Below are positions 1 to 6,118 of a DNA stretch of 7,425 nt, piece after piece. The notes under the pieces were generated by a model. The model was not told where the DNA came from. It did no database searches and saw only the letters and a list, made by a program, of their open reading frames with translations. Each line of letters begins with the position of its first letter. Position 1 is the first letter of the stretch. The stretch covers positions 1 through 7,425 of the forward strand of contig CAMBGO010000111.1 of assembly GCA_945866165.1 (NCBI GenBank). Direction: 5' to 3'. The position numbers were made by a program, and so were the translations under genes. Source of the stretch: Chitinophaga pinensis (lineage in GTDB: Bacteria > Bacteroidota > Bacteroidia > Chitinophagales > Chitinophagaceae).

Positions 1-1588
1 TATCCATTGGAGGCGTATCAACAATTTTACTTGGATTGAATATATGCTGTGGATCCCAAGCGTTTTTAACTTCTTTTAATAAAGCATAGTTTTTATCGCC
101 AATCATTTGCCGGATGAATTCTCCACGGAGCCTGCCATCACCATGTTCACCACTCAATGATCCTTTGTATTTTTTTACAAGTGTTGCTACATCTTCGGCG
201 ATCAATCTGAATAATCGGTTACCTTCTTTTGTCTTTAAATTGATGATAGGACGCAAATGCAATTCTCCAGATCCTGCATGGGCATAGTGTACAGAATACA
301 ATCCATGCTTTGTAAGTATCTCATTAAACTCCCGAATATAGGCGGGCAAGTCTTCAACATCTACAGCAGTATCTTCAATTACTGGTACAGCCTTTTCATC
401 TCCTGGAAGATTGCTCAACAAACCGAGTCCTGCTTTTCGCAAACTCCATATCTTTTTTGTATCAGCACCAAACAACACTGGAAAATGATAGCCGAAGTTT
501 GCTGCCCGCATTTCAGCCTCAACTTTTGTTGTAATCTCCAATATCTCTTCTCGAGTTTCCTTAACAAATTCTATCACCAAGATGGCGCCGGGATCACCTT
601 CAACAAAAAACCTATTCTTGCTTTGTTCGATATTTCCCTTTGTACATTCCAAAACATAATGATCCATGAGCTCACTCGCACTGGGCCTATATTTTAATCC
701 GATGAGGTTGGCACGTAAGGATTCATCGATGCTATTAAAATGAACACATAACAATCCTGTTTCCTTTGGAGGCAAAGGAACAAGATTCAATTTAATTTCT
801 GTGATAAATGCCAAGGTTCCTTCAGAACCTGCAATGAGTGAACAAAAATTAAATTCTTGACCACCTGCTGTGAAAGGTGCAGTTTCAATTAGCATATCAA
901 CAGCATAGCCTGTATTTCTTCGTTCAACAGTTTTCTTTGGAAATTCGTTTCTTATTTCAGTCTGCGTATCATAATTACCAAGCAGACTTCTGATTTTTTT
1001 ATAAATGCTTCCCTCCAAACTATTGAGTTCGCATTTCTGATGAAATTCATCGAGTGATAAAGCGTTGAATGTTGCTTCTGACCCATCACTTAAAAAGGCT
1101 TTTACTTCAAGCAAGTGCTCCCTGGTACTTCGATATACAACAGAATTAGATCCGCATGAATTATTACCAACCATTCCTCCCATCATAGCCCTGTTGGCCG
1201 TGGAAGTCTCTGGACCAAAAAACAATCCATGTGGCTTTAGAAACATGTTCAGTTCATCCCTCACAACACCTGGCTGAACACGAACCCATTTTTCTTCTTC
1301 ATTCAGTTCAATGACCTTGGTAAAATGCTTTGAAACGTCAACAATGATGCCATTCCCAACAACCTGTCCTGCCAGTGATGTACCGGCTGTTCTTGGAATC
1401 AGAGAAGTATGTTCTTCCCTTGCAAATGATATCAACCTGCTGATGTCTGATTCACTCTTTGGAATAGCAACAGCCAATGGCATTTCGCGGTATGCGGATG
1501 CATCCGTTGCATAGAGGGTACGCATTGTTTTATCAAAAAATAAATCTCCATCAAGCATCTTTGCCAGGCCTTGCAACTTTTCCTTCAT
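1..1588 (-). CDS. FAD-linked 2-hydroxyacid dehydrogenase (GlcD-type), probably fused to an Fe-S domain; 3' end outside window
   Basis: Reading the minus strand from an ATG at 1588 gives 529 uninterrupted residues that run off the left edge. Residues 36-170 form the PCMH-type FAD-binding domain: PRTAGTSLAGQ (65-75), QPGVVRDELN (105-114) and GNNSCGSNS (141-149). Residues about 270-525 are the FAD-linked oxidase C-terminal domain, with PGDEKAVPVIEDTAV (395-409), HAGSGELHLRP (437-447) and SGEHGDGRLRGEF (479-491). H437 and H444 have the spacing of the metal-binding histidines of D-2-hydroxyglutarate and D-lactate dehydrogenases. The family oxidises D-2-hydroxyacids to 2-oxoacids and passes electrons to quinone or cytochrome. 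The last visible segment, FNPSKIVDTPPMD, is what I recall from the roughly 950-1000 residue proteins that continue into a GlcF-like 4Fe-4S domain, so that fusion is inferred but not visible. The substrate cannot be assigned. No Shine-Dalgarno sequence precedes the start. A TAnnTTTG element lies just upstream, and the gene follows a same-strand pair, so read-through is also possible. Confidence 0.9.
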   Translation of the reverse strand, partial: MKEKLQGLAKMLDGDLFFDKTMRTLYATDASAYREMPLAVAIPKSESDISRLISFAREEHTSLIPRTAGTSLAGQVVGNGIIVDVSKHFTKVIELNEEEKWVRVQPGVVRDELNMFLKPHGLFFGPETSTANRAMMGGMVGNNSCGSNSVVYRSTREHLLEVKAFLSDGSEATFNALSLDEFHQKCELNSLEGSIYKKIRSLLGNYDTQTEIRNEFPKKTVERRNTGYAVDMLIETAPFTAGGQEFNFCSLIAGSEGTLAFITEIKLNLVPLPPKETGLLCVHFNSIDESLRANLIGLKYRPSASELMDHYVLECTKGNIEQSKNRFFVEGDPGAILVIEFVKETREEILEITTKVEAEMRAANFGYHFPVLFGADTKKIWSLRKAGLGLLSNLPGDEKAVPVIEDTAVDVEDLPAYIREFNEILTKHGLYSVHYAHAGSGELHLRPIINLKTKEGNRLFRLIAEDVATLVKKYKGSLSGEHGDGRLRGEFIRQMIGDKNYALLKEVKNAWDPQHIFNPSKIVDTPPMD

Positions 1589-1607
1589 CAGTAAAAAATA
1601 TGAGGCA

Positions 1608-1615
1608 CAAAGGTA
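1608..1615 (-). promoter_or_regulatory. Possible Bacteroidota -7 promoter element before the FAD dehydrogenase
   Basis: On the minus strand this reads TACCTTTG, an exact match to the TAnnTTTG -7 consensus of the primary sigma factor in Bacteroidota. It ends 19 bases before the ATG at 1588, so the mRNA would have a very short leader. I do not see a TTTG -33 box at the usual distance, so the element may be fortuitous. If real, the dehydrogenase has its own promoter inside the 70-base gap behind the SDR gene. Confidence 0.35.
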
Positions 1616-1658
1616 CCTAATATATCGCTTTGAGTAGAATGCCTACGGCAAAATATTA

Positions 1659-2315
1659 TTATGGATTGGCAAGCAGTTGGATATCTTTTACTTCTATTAT
1701 TTTTTTGTTGAAGCCATCTGTTGAAACTAATAGCATGGCAATTGCCAATTCATCCAACGTAGAAGTGTATTTTGATAAAACCAACCTGAAAAATGGATAC
1801 ATCCAGCCGATATATTTATAATAAGCATGAACATGCTTCATACCTTCAATGGGATGCAGGTAGCCCGGCCTGAAACAGTAGACATCCTTGAAAGAAAGGG
1901 CCATAAGATCATTTTCGGTTTTCCCTTTTACCCTTGCCCACATTGACTTTCCTTGTTCGGTTCCATCGGTACCCGATCCTGAAATATAGGAAAACACCGC
2001 CTCAGGACTTACTTTCAATAACGTATTTGCAAAATGCATGGTGAGGTCGTGGGTCAAATGAAAATATTGCTCCTCTTTCATACCTATTGAAGATACCCCC
2101 AAACAAAAGAGACAAGCATCATATCCTTTGAGATCCTCCTCTATTGATGTTAGTTCAAAAAAATCAGGAACCAATAATTCTTTTAATTTGGGATGATTCA
2201 GTCCAAGTGTTTTCCTATTGATGATAAGGACTTCTTCTACAGCAGGCTGATTGAGTGCAACATGCAATACACCTTCGCCAACCATTCCAGTGGTTCCTGT
2301 GATGATTATTTTCAT
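1659..2315 (-). CDS. Atypical short-chain dehydrogenase / NAD(P)-binding epimerase-family protein (TIP30/HTATIP2-like)
   Basis: A 218-residue protein starting MKIIITGTTGMVGEG. Residues 6-13 (TGTTGMVG) are the glycine-rich nucleotide-binding loop of extended and atypical SDR proteins. INRK (32-35) ends strand 2, where the arginine would suit NADP. CLFCLGVSS (68-76) is the strand-4 motif with the family's CLG signature. SYISGSGTD (109-117) gives the strand-5 serines, and RPGYLHP (149-155) matches the RPG motif after strand 6. The expected YxxxK pair appears as W126-ARV-K130, so the catalytic tyrosine is replaced by tryptophan; I recall MWARVKGKTEN as common in this bacterial subfamily, so it is probably inherited rather than a lesion. 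The length is normal for single-domain members. Its ATG lies one base after the stop codon of the glycosyltransferase gene, which points to translational coupling. The substrate is unknown and a redox reaction is not certain. Confidence 0.85.
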   Translation of the reverse strand: MKIIITGTTGMVGEGVLHVALNQPAVEEVLIINRKTLGLNHPKLKELLVPDFFELTSIEEDLKGYDACLFCLGVSSIGMKEEQYFHLTHDLTMHFANTLLKVSPEAVFSYISGSGTDGTEQGKSMWARVKGKTENDLMALSFKDVYCFRPGYLHPIEGMKHVHAYYKYIGWMYPFFRLVLSKYTSTLDELAIAMLLVSTDGFNKKIIEVKDIQLLANP

Positions 2316-2316
2316 G

Positions 2317-3186
2317 TTAAATGATTTCGAAATTCCTAAAAGAGAATAACCTTTTGCCAGTTATCTTTTCAAGTACATACATCACCCATTTTTTGAAGGT
2401 GAATCTTTTAAGTGTAACATCGATTTCAACATGCCAATTTTTCTCACTGATTCTCTTTTGCATTACTATTGGATGTGTTCCTTTGAATACTTCCATTGAA
2501 TCATACTCATCATAATTGAAAACACCATCAATGCTATCAATTCTTTTTTTCATCTCCTTCCCCATCCAATTCTTACTCAAATTTCTAAGCTTATGATCCA
2601 TCAACTTTGGATTTTTTACCCAACCATAATGATAGATACTTGCATCGATGAGCTTACATGGAAGTCGCTTCCCATCGATCCTGAAGCCTTGAGCGTCGCG
2701 GTAAGAAGAAATGCGTGAATCATTTCTGATGATGCGAATTTCTTTATTATACCAGCGCCTGCTATTACCATAATAATCATAGGTGCCGTAGAAATGAACA
2801 TAATTGAATACCAATCCCAACACTTCTTTTTGATGCTCGTATTGTTCACAGGCTTTTCGGACGGCAGCATGGTATTGCTCATGCACCACTTCATCGCATT
2901 GAATATAAAAAGCCCAGGTACTCTCAGGTGAGATTTCTTTAAACGCCTTATCCGTTTCAATGGCCATCACTTTTCCGCCAGGCAATTTTGAAAGATCCCA
3001 ATCGCTATGAACAATTTTTATTTTATCTGAATTGATACTTCGAATTAACCCTTCTGTATCATCATCACTTTTTCCAACAGCAACAATCATTTCATCAACC
3101 ACAGGAAGAATGGAGCTAATGGCTTCAACAGCTGGATAATCATTGATGATTGCATTTCGAATGATTGTAAAACCGGATATTTTCAT
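2317..3186 (-). CDS. Glycosyltransferase, family 2-like (GT-A fold)
   Basis: A 289-residue soluble protein with no signal peptide or membrane segment. The N-terminus has the GT-A layout: GFTIIRNAI (5-13), then YPAVEAISSILPVVDEMIV (17-35) and GKSDDDTEGLI (38-48), resembling the nucleotide-sugar-binding first half of family 2 enzymes. WAFYIQCDEVVHE (91-103) holds the acidic motif in the DxD position (C97-D98-E99), expected to bind the metal and the nucleotide diphosphate. YHYGWVKNP (185-193) is a C-terminal motif I associate with Bacteroidota glycosyltransferases of this type. It would transfer a sugar from an activated donor to a cell-surface glycan or another acceptor, but donor and acceptor cannot be read from the sequence. 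It is the first gene of the minus-strand group and is divergent from the dctA-like gene, with 109 bases between their start codons. The start ATG at 3186 is the only sensible choice because the protein begins directly at the first beta strand. Confidence 0.85.
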   Translation of the reverse strand: MKISGFTIIRNAIINDYPAVEAISSILPVVDEMIVAVGKSDDDTEGLIRSINSDKIKIVHSDWDLSKLPGGKVMAIETDKAFKEISPESTWAFYIQCDEVVHEQYHAAVRKACEQYEHQKEVLGLVFNYVHFYGTYDYYGNSRRWYNKEIRIIRNDSRISSYRDAQGFRIDGKRLPCKLIDASIYHYGWVKNPKLMDHKLRNLSKNWMGKEMKKRIDSIDGVFNYDEYDSMEVFKGTHPIVMQKRISEKNWHVEIDVTLKRFTFKKWVMYVLEKITGKRLFSFRNFEII

Positions 3187-3295
3187 CTATGGCTATTTGA
3201 AATGATATAAAATCTAAACGAAGATATTCTGAATTCATCAAAGCGGATGCTTATCTTTAAATCAATAAATTTGAAGGCATTAGAAAACCATTTCA
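3187..3295. promoter_or_regulatory. Divergent intergenic region between the glycosyltransferase and dctA-like genes
   Basis: These 109 AT-rich bases must hold the promoters of both divergent genes. On the plus strand TAAATTTG (3266-3273) fits the TAnnTTTG -7 element and lies 22 bases before the ATG at 3296, but no TTTG is found at the -33 distance. On the minus strand TATCTTCG (3219-3226) matches seven of eight positions. Neither start codon has a Shine-Dalgarno sequence. No convincing operator palindrome was seen. Confidence 0.4.
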
Positions 3296-4522
3296 ATGAA
3301 AAAAATTTTTACAAACCTGACTTTCTGGGTATTGCTTGCTATTACAAGTGGCGCTTTGCTAGGACATTTCTATCCTTCTATAGGGGTTGCCATGCAACCA
3401 GCAGGAACTTATTTTATCAACGTAGTGAAGATCTTCATCAACCCAATTATTTTTCTAACCATTTCATTGGGCATCAGCGGCATGAATGACCTGAAAAAAG
3501 TGGGACGTGTTGGCGGAAAAGCAATTTTGTATTTTGAAATTGTTACTACCCTTGCCTTACTGATTGGAATTCTTGTAGCGCATTTTATTCAGCCTGGAGC
3601 GGGTGTAAACACCAGCGCTGTTCAAGGTGGTGATATCAGCAAGTTTACCACGGGGGCAAAGTCATTTTCATGGTTAAAATTTTTCAAAGACAACTTGACT
3701 ATACAAGTGTTGTTGTTTTCAATAGTTGCTGGAATTATTATCAGCAAGCTTAAAGCAAAAGAAAAAATTATTGAGCCACTCAAAACCATTTCAACATATG
3801 TTTTCAAAGGCCTGCATATTGTAATGCTCTTTGCCCCTATTGGTGCTTTTGGTGGCATGGCCTTTACTATTGGAAAATATGGCATCGCCACCTTGTTGCC
3901 ATTGGGGAAATTGATGCTTACCGTTTATGTAACCATGATCATTTTTGTTTTCGTTGTATTGGGATTGATCATGAACTATTATAAGATCAGCATCTTTAAA
4001 TTTCTCAACTACATCAAAGAAGAACTGCTGATTGTATTAGGTACCTCATCATCGGAAGCAGCACTTCCATCTCTCATGGAAAAACTGGAAAAGATGGGTT
4101 GTGCCAAGCCGGTGGTAGGATTGGTTGTTCCAGCTGGCTACTCATTCAATTTAGATGGAACCACCATCTACCTATCGATGGCAGTACTATTCCTTGCGCA
4201 GGTATTCAAAGTTGATTTAACGTTTGAGCAAGTACTTACTACAATTGGCATATTGATGATAACTTCTAAGGGAGCTGCAGGTGTTACAGGAAGCGGATTC
4301 ATTGTACTTGCTTCAACCCTTAGTGCCATTAATGTAATACCAATAGAGGGACTTGCATTGTTATTGGGTGTAGATAGGTTCATGTCGGAAGCAAGGGCCA
4401 TCACCAACTTCATCGGAAATGGCGTTGCAACTGTGTTTCTTTCAAACCAAGAAAAAGCTTTTGATAGAAAGCGAATGGAAGTTGCATTTTTGAAGGAAGA
4501 GTATGAGTATGAGGTGATTTAA
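3296..4522 (+). CDS. dctA: DctA-like C4-dicarboxylate:cation symporter (DAACS family)
   Basis: A 408-residue inner-membrane carrier, slightly shorter than E. coli DctA. The hydrophobic segments follow the glutamate-transporter fold. The hallmark motifs are all present: GTSSSEAALP (249-258) at hairpin 1, NLDGTTIY (285-292) in transmembrane helix 7, SKGAAGVTGSGF (324-335) at hairpin 2, and DRFMSEARAITNFIGN (360-375) in helix 8. Aligned with GltPh, the substrate-carboxylate arginine is kept (R367), as are D360 and N371. The aspartate that holds the amino group of amino-acid substrates is S364, and the sodium-site aspartate 405 is N375. Both changes occur in DctA-type carriers and favour uptake of succinate, fumarate or malate, possibly proton-driven, over glutamate or aspartate. 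The ATG at 3296 is preceded by A-rich sequence without a Shine-Dalgarno site and gives a normal N-terminus (MKKIFTNLTFWVLL). The gene appears monocistronic and ends at the shared terminator. Confidence 0.92.
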   Translation: MKKIFTNLTFWVLLAITSGALLGHFYPSIGVAMQPAGTYFINVVKIFINPIIFLTISLGISGMNDLKKVGRVGGKAILYFEIVTTLALLIGILVAHFIQPGAGVNTSAVQGGDISKFTTGAKSFSWLKFFKDNLTIQVLLFSIVAGIIISKLKAKEKIIEPLKTISTYVFKGLHIVMLFAPIGAFGGMAFTIGKYGIATLLPLGKLMLTVYVTMIIFVFVVLGLIMNYYKISIFKFLNYIKEELLIVLGTSSSEAALPSLMEKLEKMGCAKPVVGLVVPAGYSFNLDGTTIYLSMAVLFLAQVFKVDLTFEQVLTTIGILMITSKGAAGVTGSGFIVLASTLSAINVIPIEGLALLLGVDRFMSEARAITNFIGNGVATVFLSNQEKAFDRKRMEVAFLKEEYEYEVI

Positions 4523-4525
4523 GAG

Positions 4526-4560
4526 ACGACAGACATCAGACGTCAGGAGTCAGAAATCAA
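4526..4560 (+). repeat. Degenerate heptad tandem array (ACRTCAG)
   Basis: Four consecutive 7-base units are acgacag, acatcag, acgtcag and gagtcag (4526-4553), with a fifth decayed unit, aaatcaa, at 4554-4560. The array begins four bases after the dctA stop codon. Similar strings occur between genes in many Bacteroidota genomes, as far as I recall. Its function is unknown and it is not coding. Confidence 0.65.
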
Positions 4561-4582
4561 GATTCGTGGATCGGGATTCATA

Positions 4583-4597
4583 TCCGTCTGCGGCGGA
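4583..4597. repeat. Small GC-rich hairpin, TCCGYC/GGCGGA type
   Basis: TCCGTC (4583-4588) pairs with GGCGGA (4592-4597) across a TGC loop, with one G-U pair. It stands out as a GC-rich patch in AT-rich DNA. It resembles the short TCCGCC-TGC-GGCGGA palindromes scattered between genes in many Bacteroidota genomes. It has no T-run, so it is more likely a dispersed repeat than a terminator. Confidence 0.5.
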
Positions 4598-4632
4598 CTG
4601 AGTTTAAATCTCGTTCTAGCTAAGATTAAAAT

Positions 4633-4662
4633 AAAGGACCTACGTTAAATCGTGGGTCCTTT
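4633..4662. terminator. Bidirectional intrinsic terminator between dctA and the desaturase
   Basis: AAAGGACCTACG (4633-4644) and CGTGGGTCCTTT (4651-4662) form a 12-pair stem with one G-U wobble and a six-base loop (ttaaat). On the plus strand it is followed by GTTTGATT. On the minus strand it is followed by ATTTTAATCTT. The minus-strand desaturase stop codon lies seven bases to its right and dctA ends about 110 bases to its left, so one hairpin can end both convergent transcripts. Confidence 0.85.
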
Positions 4663-4668
4663 GTTTGA

Positions 4669-5646
4669 TTATAATATCCAGTTGAATTGGTATTCTAATG
4701 GTGCTTTAATGTTACGACGTTCGGCAATTCTTTTAAATCTTTCTGGAAGTGACATAAGGTAATCTCTCCCTTTTTCAGCTTCCTCATTAAGGTTGCAGAT
4801 GCTATCAATCTTCCATTCTTTAATTAGAGATTCCAATATTGTTGTATAGTCGATGCTGGTATAGACTCCTAATCGTTGTGCAGCATCGCTAAAATGTGAC
4901 CAAGTAGCACCAATTTTTTCGCCTTGTTGACGCATGAAATGTGCAGGCATAACTATTTTTTTACGCATCATATTCTCAAAAGCCAACATCATTTCGCTAG
5001 GATCAATTTCGAATATTTTGGTAACAAAACTTTTATATGCTTTTGCATGACGTGCCTCATCTGCTGCAATAACACCACATATTTTCGACAATTGCTCATT
5101 GCCATATTTTTTAGCTAATGTTGCTGTTCTTCTATGAGATATATTAGTAGCTAATTCTTGAAATGAAGTATATACAAAGTTTTTATAAGGGTCTCTTGCG
5201 GTTCCAATTTCCATACCATCAGCAATCAAATGTTGTGTAGTAATTTCCATTTGCTTCATATTCACCCTGCCAGACAAATAGATATATTTGTTTAATAGAT
5301 CACCATGCCTATTTTCTTCTGCAGTCCACATTCTCATCCATCTGCTCCATCCTTGAGGTTCTTCTTTACTAATACCTTCTATATCTGTCAGCCAACTTTC
5401 ATAAGTTGGAAGTGCTTCCTCTGTAATTACATCACCTACTAAAACAGCCATGTAGTCATAGGGTAGTTCTTTACACTGTTGTTGAATTTCTTTAATTTCT
5501 TTTGTAAAATCTGGATGGTTACTCTCTGGTAAAAAATCAGAGGGTTGCCAGTTTGTATCAATATTTTTTAAAAATTGATCAATGATTTCGTCTATTTTTT
5601 GAGCTAAAAAGTGCATTACCTCAATTCTTGATAATTTTAATTGCAT
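4669..5646 (-). CDS. Soluble acyl-ACP desaturase (plant stearoyl-ACP desaturase type, diiron)
   Basis: From the ATG at 5646 this is a 325-residue soluble protein of the fatty-acid desaturase type 2 family, which uses a diiron centre, O2 and reduced ferredoxin to put a cis double bond into an acyl chain on ACP. Every iron ligand of the castor Δ9 enzyme has a counterpart: the glutamate in GDVITEEALPTY (E76 or E77), E111 and H114 in TAEENRHGDLLNKY, E164 in TSFQELATNISH, and E197 and H200 in AADEARHAKAY. FEIDP, MMRKKIVMPAH and AQRLGVYT also match the plant protein closely. There is no transit or signal peptide. The open frame extends to a TTG at 5691, adding 15 lysine- and asparagine-rich residues; I prefer the ATG because the family-like sequence (LSRIEVM) begins right after it. 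Sampled lines are roughly 30-40% GC against about 32-50% in the transporter gene, a hint of transfer. Regiospecificity cannot be read from sequence. Confidence 0.93.
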   Translation of the reverse strand: MQLKLSRIEVMHFLAQKIDEIIDQFLKNIDTNWQPSDFLPESNHPDFTKEIKEIQQQCKELPYDYMAVLVGDVITEEALPTYESWLTDIEGISKEEPQGWSRWMRMWTAEENRHGDLLNKYIYLSGRVNMKQMEITTQHLIADGMEIGTARDPYKNFVYTSFQELATNISHRRTATLAKKYGNEQLSKICGVIAADEARHAKAYKSFVTKIFEIDPSEMMLAFENMMRKKIVMPAHFMRQQGEKIGATWSHFSDAAQRLGVYTSIDYTTILESLIKEWKIDSICNLNEEAEKGRDYLMSLPERFKRIAERRNIKAPLEYQFNWIL

Positions 5647-5738
5647 ATGAATATTAAGTGTATTTAATTCTGATTTTTTTATCTTGATCAATAAAGATAA
5701 GGCTATTATTTTGTGATTTTTTTACTTTTTCGAAAACT

Positions 5739-5876
5739 ATGAGAATTCAAAAGAATACACTACTTCATGATATATATCCACAAAAAATTAAAAATATTTT
5801 TAGAGCACTGAAGGGAAATTCAATGCGAACATTAAAGAAGGAAATAAACCATGAAGAAAGTGAGAGAATTAGTTAA
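5739..5876 (+). CDS. Possible small ORF, 45 residues, unknown
   Basis: An ATG at 5739 opens a 45-codon frame ending at TAA 5874-5876. The product is basic and lysine-rich, beginning MRIQKNTLLHDIYPQKIKN and ending in NHEESERIS, with no signal peptide or membrane segment. It is divergent from the desaturase, with 92 bases between their ATG codons. A frame this long is moderately unlikely by chance in such AT-rich DNA, where stop codons are frequent. There is no ribosome-binding site and I do not recognise the family. It could be a small regulator, the remnant of a longer gene, or chance. Confidence 0.22.
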   Translation: MRIQKNTLLHDIYPQKIKNIFRALKGNSMRTLKKEINHEESERIS

Positions 5877-5982
5877 TAAATAGAAAGAAAAATCCTAATT
5901 TCAAAAAGCAAAAAAATAGTTCTTTACCATTTTTCAGACTATTCATTTACCTGCGAGATAAAATATTTTAGGTTGTTGCATT

Positions 5983-6081
5983 GTGCTGACGGAAGAGAGT
6001 TGGTTTGCTGGCATTTAGAACTTGTAGCAATTATATCCCTCTTTTACCTTTTAAAAGAGGTTTATCAGCACTAAATGCCAG
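5983..6081 (+). promoter_or_regulatory. Nested and crossing inverted repeats upstream of the sugar-dehydrogenase genes
   Basis: Three pairings share this segment. CTGGCATTTAG (6008-6018) and CTAAATGCCAG (6071-6081) form a perfect 11-base outer stem. Inside it, CCTCTTTTA (6038-6046) and TAAAAGAGG (6052-6060) form a perfect 9-base hairpin with a five-base loop, followed by TTTAT. GTGCTGA (5983-5989) is complementary to TCAGCAC (6065-6071), which crosses the outer stem and shares one base with it. In RNA this could be a pseudoknot or two exclusive folds; in DNA it could be a binding site or a small repeat element. It ends 37 bases before the start codon at 6119. The structures are seen directly; a regulatory role is inferred. 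Confidence 0.5.
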
Positions 6082-6118
6082 GAACAAAACAATTAAACAA
6101 TTAGATAAAAAAAGATAG

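Larger units (their letters stand above)
5647..6118. other. AT-rich divergent intergenic region
   Basis: About 470 bases separate the desaturase ATG from the small-subunit ATG. The left half (5692-5940) is very AT-rich. It contains a perfect 10-base palindrome, TTTTCGAAAA (5727-5736), which could be an operator, and on the minus strand TATCTTTA (5692-5699), a seven-of-eight match to the -7 consensus for the desaturase. A possible 45-codon ORF and the inverted-repeat cluster further right are listed separately. A perfect tandem 8-mer AACAATTA (6088-6095, 6096-6103) and a run of A residues immediately precede the start at 6119, as is common in Bacteroidota leaders that lack a Shine-Dalgarno site. 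No tRNA or other RNA gene was recognised. Confidence 0.6.

Noticed and set aside
257..697. Plus-strand open frame of 146 codons
   Set aside because: It lies wholly antisense to the FAD dehydrogenase, whose motifs are unmistakable, and its product is cysteine- and phenylalanine-rich without any recognisable domain.
1065..1514. Two plus-strand open frames of about 70 codons each
   Set aside because: Both are antisense to the FAD-binding domain of the same dehydrogenase; no family resemblance and no start signals.
2616..2960. Minus-strand 114-codon frame inside the glycosyltransferase
   Set aside because: It is an out-of-frame shadow; the overlapping frame has the conserved glycosyltransferase motifs.
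4526..4560. Heptad array considered as a CRISPR
   Set aside because: Units are seven bases with no spacers and no cas gene nearby.
6000..6007. TTGGTTTG as a -7 promoter element for the small-subunit gene
   Set aside because: The second position deviates from TAnnTTTG, and the spacing to candidate -33 TTG triplets is ambiguous (16 or 22 bases).
6038..6065. Inner hairpin as a true intrinsic terminator of an upstream transcript
   Set aside because: The stem is AT-rich, the T-run is only three bases, and no convincing plus-strand gene ends just before it; kept only as part of the inverted-repeat cluster.
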